From positions 1,426,001-1,490,000 of the forward strand of contig OZ037833.1 in assembly GCA_964035575.1 (NCBI GenBank): a DNA stretch of 64,000 nucleotides, in the 5' to 3' direction. A program made the translations under genes and the position numbers. The DNA is from Rhynchopus sp. YZ270_cl-10. Its lineage: Eukaryota; Euglenozoa; Diplonemea; Diplonemida; Diplonemidae. The notes under the pieces are model-generated. The model did no database searches and was not told the origin of the DNA. It was given only the letters and a program-made list of their open reading frames with translations. This document shows positions 53,139-62,920 of the stretch, one piece after another (position 1 is the stretch's first letter; each line of letters starts with the position of its first letter).

Positions 53139-53208
53139 CGTCTCAGGTGTTGAACCCGGGACCGAAAGAATATCGGACCACAGTACAACACACTAGGATT
53201 TTCTGACG
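53139..53208 (-). pseudogene. Degenerate tRNA-like sequence (copy 2)
   Basis: Same as 21376-21445. Confidence 0.4.
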
Positions 53209-53291
53209 CAAGTATTTTTTTAGTTTTTTATGGATGCGCACAGCTAAGAACCGGTCTGACAATTTAGATCTATTTTTCGGTGTATTTATCC

Positions 53292-53353
53292 AGTTGGTCA
53301 CCCGCGCCAGTACTATCCAGGCTTGGAGGTGTCTAACTTCTCAGGTAAAAACG
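53292..53353 (-). pseudogene. 5S rRNA pseudogene fragment (copy 2)
   Basis: Same as 21529-21590. Confidence 0.75.
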
Positions 53354-53398
53354 GACTGGTAATAAGTCTTCCCAGCTTTTCCACCCAGACCTATTATT

Positions 53399-53517
53399 GG
53401 ATTCGGCCATACTCTGGTGAATACACCTCATCCCGCCTGATTTGAGAAGTTAAGCACCAGCAGGCCTGGATAGTACTGGCGTGGGTGACCAGCTGGGAAG
53501 TCCGGGTGCTTGAATCC
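53399..53517 (+). rRNA. 5S rRNA gene 5
   Basis: Same as gene 1, in the duplicated cluster. Confidence 0.95.
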
Positions 53518-53568
53518 TTTTTCCTTTTCTTCTGTTGTATTAGGTGTGCACATTTGAGGACGTCCAGA

Positions 53569-53604
53569 CCCTGACCCACCTCCAACAAGACGACCCTGTC
53601 TTGT
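53569..53604 (+). promoter_or_regulatory. Palindromic upstream box of RNA X B2
   Basis: Same as at 21806; 23 nt before RNA X B2. Confidence 0.75.
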
Positions 53605-53627
53605 ATTCCGATGTTTGCTGTATGTTT

Positions 53628-53967
53628 GGGTGCTAAGTTAGTGTGCTACTTCGAAACCAAACAACTCGTTCAGCAACAACAAAAACTTGAAAAAGACATT
53701 TCTTCCAAGGAAAATTCTTTTACAATTTTGTGTGAAGACCGGTCATGTTGCGGGCCCGATGTGGCCTGCGACGGACTACTCTCATATGATAGTAAATCCC
53801 GTACAATCTGTACAGAATATTACCATGACGATATTATTCTTACATTCGTGTAAACTAATCTTCCGATTGCGTTCTATTTCACACTTCAAATATTAGAACT
53901 GGATGTGGGGCTGCCAGTATACTGGTGGTCCCGATCCAGCACACAACGCAAGCACCCAATTTTTTTT
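53628..53967 (+). ncRNA. RNA X, copy B2
   Basis: Same sequence as copy B1. Confidence 0.72.
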
Positions 53968-54078
53968 GCCGCCCGTCCACAGTCCATGTGTGCACCAGTG
54001 ACCACAAAACAAACCCATAAATAAAAGTTAGGCTGGAAAGTCTTGGGGACCATAAAAGGAAAGCTCAGAAAAAAACCT

Positions 54079-54150
54079 AGGCCGCTGTGGGGATTGAACC
54101 CACGACCCCATCATTACGGATGATGTGCTCTACCACTGAGCTAAACAGCC
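54079..54150 (-). tRNA. tRNA-Thr(CGT), copy 2
   Basis: Duplicate of 22316; C33. Confidence 0.88.
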
Positions 54151-54226
54151 ACATTTTAGGGAGCAAGGTGTGAAAGCTCTGAGAACCAATTTACACAGGA
54201 GAAACAAATCAGAAGAAAAAAAACTG

Positions 54227-54298
54227 TGGACCCTGAGAGGTTCGAACTCTCGGCCTCCCGTATGCGGAACGGGCGCTCTTCCACTGAGCTAAGAGCCC
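54227..54298 (-). tRNA. tRNA-Ala(CGC), copy 2
   Basis: Duplicate of 22464; C33. Confidence 0.9.
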
Positions 54299-54374
54299 CA
54301 CAATTATGATGATTCTTTAAAACAACAAGCTTTGGGCGAAAATAGTTTTAGATGATCACACAACGAAGAAAAAG

Positions 54375-54456
54375 TGACGAGGGTGAGGTTTGAACTCACG
54401 CCCCCGAAGAGACTACGACCTGAACGTAGCGCCTTAGACCACTCGGCCACCTCGCC
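54375..54456 (-). tRNA. tRNA-Leu(CAG), copy 2
   Basis: Duplicate of 22612. Confidence 0.93.
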
Positions 54457-54577
54457 TTACTAGGCTTCTTCGTTAAAAATTTTTTCACCATTGCGGAGGT
54501 ATGAAGGAAATTTTTGATGCGTGCTCTGTACATTTCAAAAGACCCCCTTCAAAGAAAAGAAGATGGAGAGAAAGCAT

Positions 54578-54650
54578 GGCGCTATAGCTCAGTGGTTAGA
54601 GCGCTCGCCCAGTAAGCGAGAGGTCGAGGGTTCGATCCCCTCTAGTGCCT
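54578..54650 (+). tRNA. tRNA-Thr(AGT), copy 2
   Basis: Duplicate of 22815; C33. Confidence 0.92.
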
Positions 54651-54734
54651 TGTTTTTTGTTCACTGTTCTATTTCTAGTCCGTTGTTAGGTCACAAACAA
54701 CCTGTTCACATGTTGTCCACCATGACTCAGTATT

Positions 54735-54853
54735 GGATTCGGCCATACTCTGGTGAATACACCTCATCCCGCCTGATTTGAGAAGTTAAGCACCAGCAGG
54801 CCTGGATAGTACTGGCGTGGGTGACCAGCTGGGAAGTCCGGGTGCTTGAATCC
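54735..54853 (+). rRNA. 5S rRNA gene 6
   Basis: Duplicate of gene 2. Confidence 0.95.
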
Positions 54854-55508
54854 TTTTTACTATTTTTTACTGAAGCACAAAGTTGTTCTGGATTGCTCAC
54901 ACAGGATCAAAAACGCGAAAACGTTGGGAATATGTGTTATTTGGGTGCTCCTGAATGCATTATGAGGTTGGACGATTTGATTGGAGCATCAGAAGTGCCC
55001 TGATCGATTTGGCGAAAATGACCCAGTAAACTGTCTTTTTTGCCTCTATTCTGCAATAGCAAAAATGGCCAAAAACGCAAAAACGTTGGGAAAATGGGTT
55101 ATTTGGGCGCTCCTGAATGCATTGTGATGTTGTAACCACAAATTGGAGTATCACACATATCCTCAGTGAAACATGGAATTTTCCCATTTTTCACCGGATA
55201 TTTCGTAACAGCAAAAATGGTCAAAAACGCGAAAACGTTGGGATAATGGGTTATTCGGCTGCTCCTGAATGCATTATGATGTTGTAAACGCAAATTAGAG
55301 CATCAGAAGTGTCCTAATCGAGGTGGCTAAAATGACCCAGCAAAATGTCATATTCACCGCTATTCTGCAATAGCCAGATCGTCAAAAATGGGAAACTAAC
55401 GGGAAAATGGGATGTTTGGATGCTCCTGAATCCATTATGAAGTCGTAACCGCAAATTGGAGCATCACACATCATGCCCTAATCACTTACTCCCAGTGAAA
55501 ATTTATTT
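54854..55508. repeat. About 160-bp tandem repeats (copy)
   Basis: Duplicate of 23091-23745. Confidence 0.75.
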
Positions 55509-55559
55509 GGGATGTGTGGAATGTACAGGACTTCCCCCTGCACAGCAAAAAGGCAATAA

Positions 55560-55641
55560 CGCGGACGGCAGGATTTGAACCTGCGCGGGCAGAGCCCAAT
55601 GCATTTCGAGTGCACCTCCGTAACCACTTGGATACGTCCGC
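55560..55641 (-). tRNA. tRNA-Ser(CGA), copy 2
   Basis: Duplicate of 23797. Confidence 0.93.
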
Positions 55642-55720
55642 TACTGTTCCTTTGCAACTTCTGGAGGAGTCACGAAAGACGAGGAGAACTGAACAAGATT
55701 CATCGAACAAAAAAAGGCTT

Positions 55721-55793
55721 TGCTCCCGGCGGGGTTTGAACCCGCGATCCCAGGCTCATAAGACCTGTGCCTTAACCACTAGGCCACGAGAGC
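55721..55793 (-). tRNA. tRNA-Ile(TAT), copy 2
   Basis: Duplicate of 23958. Confidence 0.92.
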
Positions 55794-55819
55794 GTCGAGC
55801 CCTTTTATCCCTTGATAAG

Positions 55820-55890
55820 GCGACCGTGGTCTAGTGGCATGATGGACCCCTCCCAAGGGTTCGACCCGGGTTCGATTCCCGGCGGTCGCA
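55820..55890 (+). tRNA. tRNA-Gly(CCC), copy 2
   Basis: Duplicate of 24057. Confidence 0.93.
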
Positions 55891-55940
55891 TAGCCTTTTT
55901 TAAGCCGGGCATGTAGAAAACATTGTTGGAAGTAATTAGA

Positions 55941-56013
55941 AGCAGAGTGGCGCAGTGGTCAGCGCGGTGGGCTCATAACCCACAGGTCATAGGATCGAAA
56001 CCTATCTCTGCTA
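55941..56013 (+). tRNA. Initiator tRNA-Met(CAT), copy 2
   Basis: Duplicate of 24178. Confidence 0.95.
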
Positions 56014-56114
56014 GATAACCTTTTTCGATGAACCCATTTTTTTGACCTGAAAAAAATTTTTTGCACACCAAAAAAAAGTTGGTCAGACCCTTGCCAACAT
56101 CTCACTAAGTTTGG

Positions 56115-56187
56115 GCAGCTATCGTCTAGTGGTTAGGACGTCCGCCTTACACGCGGAAGATCGCTGGTTCAATCCCAGCTAGTTGTA
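56115..56187 (+). tRNA. tRNA-Val(TAC), copy 2
   Basis: Duplicate of 24352. Confidence 0.92.
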
Positions 56188-56279
56188 CTTTTCATTTTTG
56201 AATTTCCTTCACAATTTTTTACAGGTGGTGTTGACTGTGATGGGACACTTCCTTAAAGCGAGAAAAGAATATGAAACAA

Positions 56280-56352
56280 GCCCCATTGGCGCAATGGATA
56301 GCGCGTTGGACTTCTAATCCAAAGGTTGTGGGTTCGAGTCCCACATGGGGTA
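56280..56352 (+). tRNA. tRNA-Arg(TCT), copy 2
   Basis: Duplicate of 24517. Confidence 0.92.
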
Positions 56353-56440
56353 ATTCTTTTCTTTGTTTTTTATTTTTCAGATTCGGTGCGATTGAAGACT
56401 TTCTCTGGACGCATTCTTTTTAAAAACAGGCTTCATTGTA

Positions 56441-56512
56441 TCCTCGGTAGTATAGAGGTCAGTATTTCCGCCTGTCACGCGGAAGACCCGGGTTCAATTC
56501 CCGGCCGGGGAA
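56441..56512 (+). tRNA. tRNA-Asp(GTC), intact; empty site
   Basis: Uninterrupted version of the gene split at 24704/28423. It has one CAGTATTT (56460-56467) where the filled copy has three. Confidence 0.94.
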
Positions 56513-56615
56513 CTCTTTTTATGTGTTGTGTTTTCTTCTGTTTCTCTCTTTTTCTCCGTTTTGGTTGTCCTTTCTCATCGTTCTCATTTCATTTCTAATA
56601 TAAATCTGTTGGCAA

Positions 56616-56697
56616 GGCAGGATGGCCGAGAGGTCTAAGGCGGAGGACTCAAGTTCCTTTCTCTTCGGAGGCGTGGGTTCAAACCCCACTCCTGTCA
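56616..56697 (+). tRNA. tRNA-Leu(CAA), copy 2
   Basis: Duplicate of 28571. Confidence 0.93.
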
Positions 56698-56806
56698 CAC
56701 TTTTTTCCTTCTGTTGTCCAGAATCAATTTTTCAAGGAATCAGTTTTTTCACAATTTGTTTTTTCTGTCCACATTTTTTTGTGACACAAAATCTCGAAAA
56801 AAAGAG

Positions 56807-56878
56807 GGGCTCAGCAGGGAATCGAACCCTGGACCTCTCGCACCCAAAGCGAGAATCATGCCACTAGACCACTAAGCC
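56807..56878 (-). tRNA. tRNA-Pro(TGG), copy 2
   Basis: Duplicate of 28762. Confidence 0.93.
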
Positions 56879-56999
56879 TTCGTTTTGTACCCATATTCCC
56901 ATTTTCTTCTGTCCAAAATTTTTTTTATTTTGACACAGTTTTGGATTTTGGGCGGTGAATGCACACACCATCTCGTTTCTATGAACCATATAAATGTCA

Positions 57000-57073
57000 G
57001 CACCTATGGTCTAGTTGGTTATGACGCCTCGTTAACACCGAGGAGGTCTCCGGTTCAAACCCGGATAGGTGTA
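57000..57073 (+). tRNA. tRNA-Val(AAC), copy 2
   Basis: Duplicate of 28955. Confidence 0.93.
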
Positions 57074-57702
57074 CACTTCTTTTTGTGTGTTTGTTTTTTG
57101 GCCTTGTATTGCCCATTTTTTTTGGGGGTGAGAGCACATCCGCAAACACGTGTCATAATGCTAACGTTTGCGGCTGTGCTACTCTGCCAATTTTTTTGGA
57201 TTTGGTGAAAAATGGTACCAAAATCAAATCCTGGAGCGATCAGTTTTTTGTTGCCGGAAGCACATGCGGAAATGGGTGGGAATTCCTTAACATTTCCACA
57301 TGTGCTTCCTTTTCAGTCCTTTCCATCTCGAACGAACTTTGATCAGTGGGAACATGAAACAGACTGACTTATGTGTTATGACATAGCATCTCAGCTCAAC
57401 CTGATTGCAGGCCAAAAAATAATTTTCGGCCAAAATTTTTTTTAAGTTTTTGTTGCCAGAAGCCATATGCTGAAACTTGCACAACACACAGTGAGCTGTG
57501 CGCCCACAACGGAGGGCCTGTTCTGTGCGCCCACAATGGGGGGGTGTTCTGTGCGCCCATATCGGGGTCTGCGCTGTGCGCCCGACGTACCAAAAAATTT
57601 TCGTCCAAAAAATTGGGATGTAGTAGCACAGCGCACTTTTCCAATGTAGTAGCACAGCGCACATTGAAAATTGTTATTAGAGTTGAGGGGAAAAAAGAGA
57701 AG
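57074..57702. other. Spacer with TGTGCGCCCA repeats (copy)
   Basis: Duplicate of 29030-29655; no gene seen. Confidence 0.45.
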
Positions 57703-57719
57703 TGCCTCCACCTGGGATT

Positions 57720-57768
<49 letters not shown>

Positions 57769-57775
57769 AAGAGGC
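57703..57775 (-). tRNA. tRNA-Phe(GAA), copy 2
   Basis: Duplicate of 29658. Confidence 0.92.
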
Positions 57776-57853
57776 CTTGTTTTAGGGTATGTATATTTTT
57801 TACACGGCCAACATTTTTTGAACAGGCCAAAGCCAAAGTAGTAGAAAAAGTAT

Positions 57854-57926
57854 TGGTCGTGACAGGGCTCGAACCTGGGACCGTTGGCTTATTAGACCAA
57901 TGCTCTACCGACTGAGCTACACGACC
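57854..57926 (-). tRNA. tRNA-Ile(AAT), copy 2
   Basis: Duplicate of 29809. Confidence 0.93.
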
Positions 57927-58029
57927 GACAATAATGACGAAAGGAATCGCCAACCTGGGGTACGCACTATTTTTTTCTATTGTGCACAAAACTGTACATT
58001 TTTGCATGACATCATCTTACCGATGTTCC

Positions 58030-58685
58030 ACAATAGCAAAATGGTCAAAAATGCGAAAACCTTGCGAAAATGGGTTATTTGGGTGCTCTTGAATCCATTA
58101 TGAGGTTGAACGATGTGATTAGAGCATCAGAAGTACCCTGATCGAGTTGATGAAAATGACCCAGTAAACTGCCTATTGTACTGCCATTCCACAATGGCAA
58201 AAATGGTCAAAAAGGCGAAAACGTTGGGAAAATGGGTTTTTTGAGCTCTCCTGAATGCATTATGAGGTCAGAATCGCAAATTGGAGCACCAGAAGTGCCC
58301 TGATCGAGTTGGCGAAAATGACCCAGTAAAATGACTTTTGTGCCACCATTCCACGAATGGCAAAATGTTCAAAAATGTGAAAATATTGGGAAAACGGGTT
58401 ATTCGGCTGCTCATGAAGCCATTATGAGGTCAGAATCGCCAATTGGAGCATCAGAAGTGTCCTGATAGAGTTGGTTAAAATGACCCACTAAAATGCCCAT
58501 TGTACCACTATTGCGCAAGAGCAAAATGCTCAAAAATGTGAAAACGTTGGGAAAATGGGTTATTCGGATGTTCCTGAACGCATTATGAGGTCAGACTCGC
58601 CAATCGGACCATCACACACATCCTCATCGCTAAAAGACCCTCAAAATCACAGGTACGACGCAATGGTGTCAGTTCATATTTTTGT
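58030..58685. repeat. About 160-bp tandem repeats (copy of second array)
   Basis: Duplicate of 29985-30640. Confidence 0.75.
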
Positions 58686-58734
58686 GTGTTGACTGTCCCA
58701 ACCAAAAAATAATCAACAAAATATGGCAAAAAAA

Positions 58735-58806
58735 TGGACATTGAGGGGTTCGAACCCTCGGCCTCCCGTATGCAGAACGGGCGCTCTACCACTGAGCTAA
58801 ACGCCC
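58735..58806 (-). tRNA. tRNA-Ala(TGC), copy 2
   Basis: Duplicate of 30690; C33. Confidence 0.92.
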
Positions 58807-58919
58807 CTGATAAATGTCCCTCAAGGAGAGGTACTTGGGGCACTTTCTGTTCGTCTTTTTGTCAATTTTTTTCAAGAACGCAACAAGCCTTGAAATTGAC
58901 TCTTTCCTTTAAAACGAAT

Positions 58920-58991
58920 GCCCGCCTAGCTCAGCGGTAGAGCGTTGGACTTTTAATCCAATGGTCGTGGGTTCGATCCCCACGGCGGGTG
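58920..58991 (+). tRNA. tRNA-Lys(TTT), copy 2
   Basis: Duplicate of 30875. Confidence 0.93.
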
Positions 58992-59068
58992 CCTACTTTT
59001 TTGGATCAATTGGATTCTCTTTTTTGTGCTCATTTTCAGGATCTGGGGCGTTGTGCTTCCTCAACTAT

Positions 59069-59150
59069 GCTGACGTATCCAAGTGGTTACGGAGGTGGAC
59101 TTGAAATCCACTGGGCTCTGCCCGCGCAGGTTCGAACCCTGCCGTCAGCG
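59069..59150 (+). tRNA. tRNA-Ser(TGA), copy 2
   Basis: Duplicate of 31024. Confidence 0.93.
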
Positions 59151-59264
59151 TTCTTTACCTTTTCGTTTGATTTCTGTGATCTATGTTTTGTCATCAAATG
59201 CAGAGATTGAAGATGTGTGTGACAAAGCTCCAAAAAATATTGAAAACACTTGGAAAAAGAAAAG

Positions 59265-59336
59265 TTCTCCCACGCGGGTTTGAACCGCGGCTACTGGATT
59301 CAAAGTCCAGGGTGCTAACCACTACACCATAGGAGA
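59265..59336 (-). tRNA. tRNA-Gln(TTG), copy 2
   Basis: Duplicate of 31220. Confidence 0.93.
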
Positions 59337-59438
59337 GATAATCCGGATCCTTTTGTTCACACAACAACGATGGAAAATTTGGTGGTTGCAGGTACACACA
59401 AGTACCCCACAATGATTCTTTGATTTAAGTTAATATGA

Positions 59439-59511
59439 GCCTCCCTAGCTCAGTCGGTAGAGCGCAAGGCCCTTAACCTTGTGGTCGCGGGTTCGAGCCC
59501 CGCGGGAGGTG
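59439..59511 (+). tRNA. tRNA-Lys(CTT), copy 3
   Basis: Duplicate of 31394; C33. Confidence 0.92.
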
Positions 59512-59737
59512 CTTTTTGTATTGATACCTGAATTTTTCTGAATTTTTTTTATTTGTTGGAAAACATGGTGTGTTGGTCGTTGTGCAATGAGCCCGCCATC
59601 GTGCGAAATCGTGCCCAAAAAAAATTTTTGGTGGTCACAATTGCGATGATTTTTGGTGATCCCACCCAGACCAAATCGCACTAACTAAGTTGTTAAGCAA
59701 AGTACAAGCTTCGTCCTAAGTACTGACAGGTAATTAA

Positions 59738-59819
59738 GCGGACGTACCCAAGTGGTTACGGGGCTCGCCTGCTAAGCGAGTGTGCTCTGCATGCGCAAGT
59801 TCGAACCTTGCCGTTCGCG
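59738..59819 (+). tRNA. tRNA-Ser(GCT), copy 2
   Basis: Duplicate of 31693. Confidence 0.93.
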
Positions 59820-60072
59820 TTTTTTATACACTGCATTGATACCTTTTTTCATTCTTTTCTGAACTTTTTCAAACTCAAAAAAAAACCTGAAAAAATCTGT
59901 TTTATCTTCAGGTCAAGAATCTCCAAGTTAGGACAACATTCAAGATGTTTGGTTTTTTTGGTGAGACAACCTTGGAAATCCTGAACAATAGTTTCAACAT
60001 CAAGATGACACACAACTTGGGTTTTTAGCTCAAAATCAAAAATAGAGTCAAAAACTCAAAAAAATGAAAAAT

Positions 60073-60145
60073 CTCCTCCTGTTGGGTTCGAACCAACGAC
60101 CTGCAGGTTAACAGCCTGACGCGCTACCGACTGCGCCAAGGAGGA
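60073..60145 (-). tRNA. tRNA-Asn(GTT), copy 3
   Basis: Duplicate of 32028. Confidence 0.92.
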
Positions 60146-60259
60146 TCTGATTGTTAGCGAAGACAGCATTTACATGGGGACCTTATTCAAAACGAAAACA
60201 CACACAAGGAATGATGGAAACTTATGGCCTTGGTACGAAGAGAATGCGAGAGAATTCGT

Positions 60260-60331
60260 GGCTCGGTGGTCTAGTGGCATGATTCTCGCTTAGGGTGCGA
60301 GAGGTCCGGGGTTCAATTCCCCGCCGAGCCC
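60260..60331 (+). tRNA. tRNA-Pro(AGG), copy 2
   Basis: Duplicate of 32215. Confidence 0.93.
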
Positions 60332-60428
60332 TTGTCTTTTTGGATTTTCATTTTTATTTATTTTTTCGTTTGAAATTCCGTGTTCCTTGCACAAAAGTAC
60401 CCTTTTTGGATTGTGCCTAAGTATCACC

Positions 60429-60500
60429 TCCCCTTTAGTACAGTGGTTAGTATACCTGGCTTTCACCCAGGCGACCCGGGTTCAAACCCCGGAGGGGGAA
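60429..60500 (+). tRNA. tRNA-Glu(TTC), copy 2
   Basis: Duplicate of 32384. Confidence 0.93.
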
Positions 60501-60637
60501 TCCTTTTTGATTGCTTTCAAATTTCGGAGCTGTTTTTTGATATTTTCATATTTCTGAATTTTCAATTTGGCAAAGTTTTGTGACAAGAAATCTCTGAGAA
60601 GGAGGAAATCTAAAAATATTTTGGAATGAACAAAAAG

Positions 60638-60709
60638 TACTCGCGGCGGGGATCGAACCCGCAACCTCCGGCGTCGGGAACCGACGCGCTTCCATTGCGC
60701 CACGCGAGC
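60638..60709 (-). tRNA. tRNA-Arg(CCG), copy 2
   Basis: Duplicate of 32593; C33. Confidence 0.87.
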
Positions 60710-61864
60710 TTATCTTGTTTCCCAAGATCTCAGATTATGGAGAAGGTTTGGCAGTGTCTAAAAAAGTTCAAAAAGTGATAAAACAGCCAGTGTCCCTTGG
60801 TGCATGACTGGTTGTACTGTGGTGGACCCGTGCACTTTCCATACAGTCCTATGCCAGAAAACCCACACACAATGGGTTTGTGGGTTTTCTACATCCACTG
60901 TACCTGTGCATAAGATAACCCATCGTGAAACTCCCTTGTGCACCCGACATACCACCCCTGGCCATATTGGTCAGGCATATTAGTAAGGGTACCTGGTCAG
61001 ATCTGACCAGGCACCTGGTCACAGTGACTGGGCACAGTAGGAACCACAGCTGAAATGGGTGGGGGCTTAAAGCCGTGTTCCAGCATGTGGTTCCTCTTTA
61101 GGTCCCAGCATGTAGTACACCCGACATACCACAGCCCAGGCCATATTGGTAAGGCATATTAGTAGGGGCACCTGGTCACAGTGACTAGGTAGGTGCACAG
61201 AGTGGTTCCTAATCGGGCGCACAGGGGGATATTCCTAATCGGGCGCACAGGGGGGTAAAGCTAACCGGGCGCACAGGGGGATTCCTAATCGGGCGCACAG
61301 GGGGTCGGCCCGCAAACCTGATGATCATATTACCTCTGACCAGCGCACCGGCCATACTGACTTACATGTTTATTTACTGGGAATTTTGTGAAGAAATAAA
61401 CATGTAAGTCAGGTTGGGTTTATGAACCTGTTGTAGTCCTAACCTGACTTACATGGTTATGAAAAACCTGACTTACATGGTTATTAACCCAGGGAATTTT
61501 GTGAACAAATAAACATGTAAGTCAGGTTTTTCATAAACACGTAAGTCAAGCCAAAAACATGTGGCCATACTGACTTACATGTTTATGAACTGGGATTTTT
61601 GTGAATAAATACACATGTAAGTCAGCATGGGTTTATAAACATGATCATCAAATTTTTTTTCGATTGTGACGGAAGTTGTGACTGAACTGACTTACCATGT
61701 CGAGCAAAAACCCGCATCAGACAAAAAAAAAATTTCTCCACTAAGAATCCTTACGCAAGAAAGAGTACACATCATTTCCACTTTTTCGTTTTGAACGAGT
61801 TTGTGACCGACCTGAAACCGTCCGAAACCATATTGTTTTGCTTTTTCCAATCGCAAAAAGAGAG
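60710..61864. other. Long spacer with palindromes and element-B-like repeats (copy)
   Basis: Duplicate of 32665-33819; no gene seen. Confidence 0.55.
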
Positions 61865-61935
61865 TGCGTAATCCGGGAATCGAACCCGGGCCGACCCCGT
61901 GGCGGGGGGCCATTCTACCACTAGACCAATTACGC
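61865..61935 (-). tRNA. tRNA-Gly(GCC), copy 2
   Basis: Duplicate of 33820; C33. Confidence 0.92.
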
Positions 61936-62051
61936 TACGATATTAGTCGAAATTGTGCTCGAGTTGCCGCTCGTTGCATGGTTGAAAAATATTTCACAAT
62001 ATCCCTCGAAATAAAACCCTTTCTGAGATCCCAATAAGTGGGAATATTCAA

Positions 62052-62123
62052 GCGGTTATGGTTTAGTGGTTAGAACACCCGTTTGTGGCACGGGAGACCC
62101 GAGTTCAATTCTCGGTAACCGCT
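62052..62123 (+). tRNA. tRNA-His(GTG), copy 2
   Basis: Duplicate of 34007. Confidence 0.93.
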
Positions 62124-62211
62124 TTTTTAGCTGTACAATCAACCGTCTAAATTTTTTTTCAACTCCAAAAATATGCAGGCCACATAAAAAATACTATTGC
62201 CTAAAGACATG

Positions 62212-62283
62212 GACCGTGTGGCTCAATGGAAGAGCGCCTGACCACGGATCAGGCGGTTGCAGGTTCGAGTCCTGCCACGGTTG
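62212..62283 (+). tRNA. tRNA-Arg(ACG), copy 2
   Basis: Duplicate of 34167; C33. Confidence 0.92.
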
Positions 62284-62372
62284 CTTCTTTTTTTAGGCAA
62301 TTTGAAGAATTTGAAATTATTTTCATTTTGAAATCGCCCCTCACAAAGAAAACACTTTGCATGAAAGTAACA

Positions 62373-62444
62373 GCACTTATGGTATAACGGTTAGTATTCT
62401 CGCCTTCCAAGCGAGCGGCCCGGGTTCGACTCCCGGTAAGTGCA
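62373..62444 (+). tRNA. tRNA-Gly(TCC), copy 2
   Basis: Duplicate of 34328. Confidence 0.93.
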
Positions 62445-62732
62445 GTTCTTTTTTTAAAGGGGGAAGCAAAATTTTCATGTTCAGAAAATTTTTTCTGAAA
62501 TGTCAGCTTTTCAAAGAATTTCCAGTTTTCAAGTTTTTCCTTCAAAAATTTTTCAAGGTTCTTATGGGTGGGTTGACTACCAAAAAATCCAAAATCCCGG
62601 GGTGACCCCTTCCCACTGGACCCAATGTTTTTATCTGTTGTGACTGTAACTTGTCACTGTAATTCATTTGACACCAACCTCTCACTTTTTTGTGTTTTCA
62701 AAAAAGTTCAAAAAAACAATGTTCAAAAAGTT

Positions 62733-62805
62733 AACCCCGTGCGGGACTCGAACCCGCAACCTTTGGATTCGAAGTCCAACGCGCTATCCATTGCGCCAAC
62801 GGGGC
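62733..62805 (-). tRNA. tRNA-Arg(TCG), copy 2
   Basis: Duplicate of 34688. Confidence 0.92.
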
Positions 62806-62867
62806 CTGATTTGATTTTCATCAGAAAAGAAACGAAACAATGAGTGGGAGCCCTGTACAAAAAAGAA

Positions 62868-62920
62868 TTCCCCGGCCGGGAATTGAACCCGGGTCTTCCG
62901 CGTGACAGGCGGAAATACTG
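62868..62920 (-). pseudogene. tRNA-Asp(GTC), 3' part, split by element A4
   Basis: Duplicate of 34823-34894 up to nt 20; the 5' part would lie beyond the window. The octamer AAATACTG (62913-62920) is the plus-strand form of tRNA nt 20-27. Confidence 0.9.
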
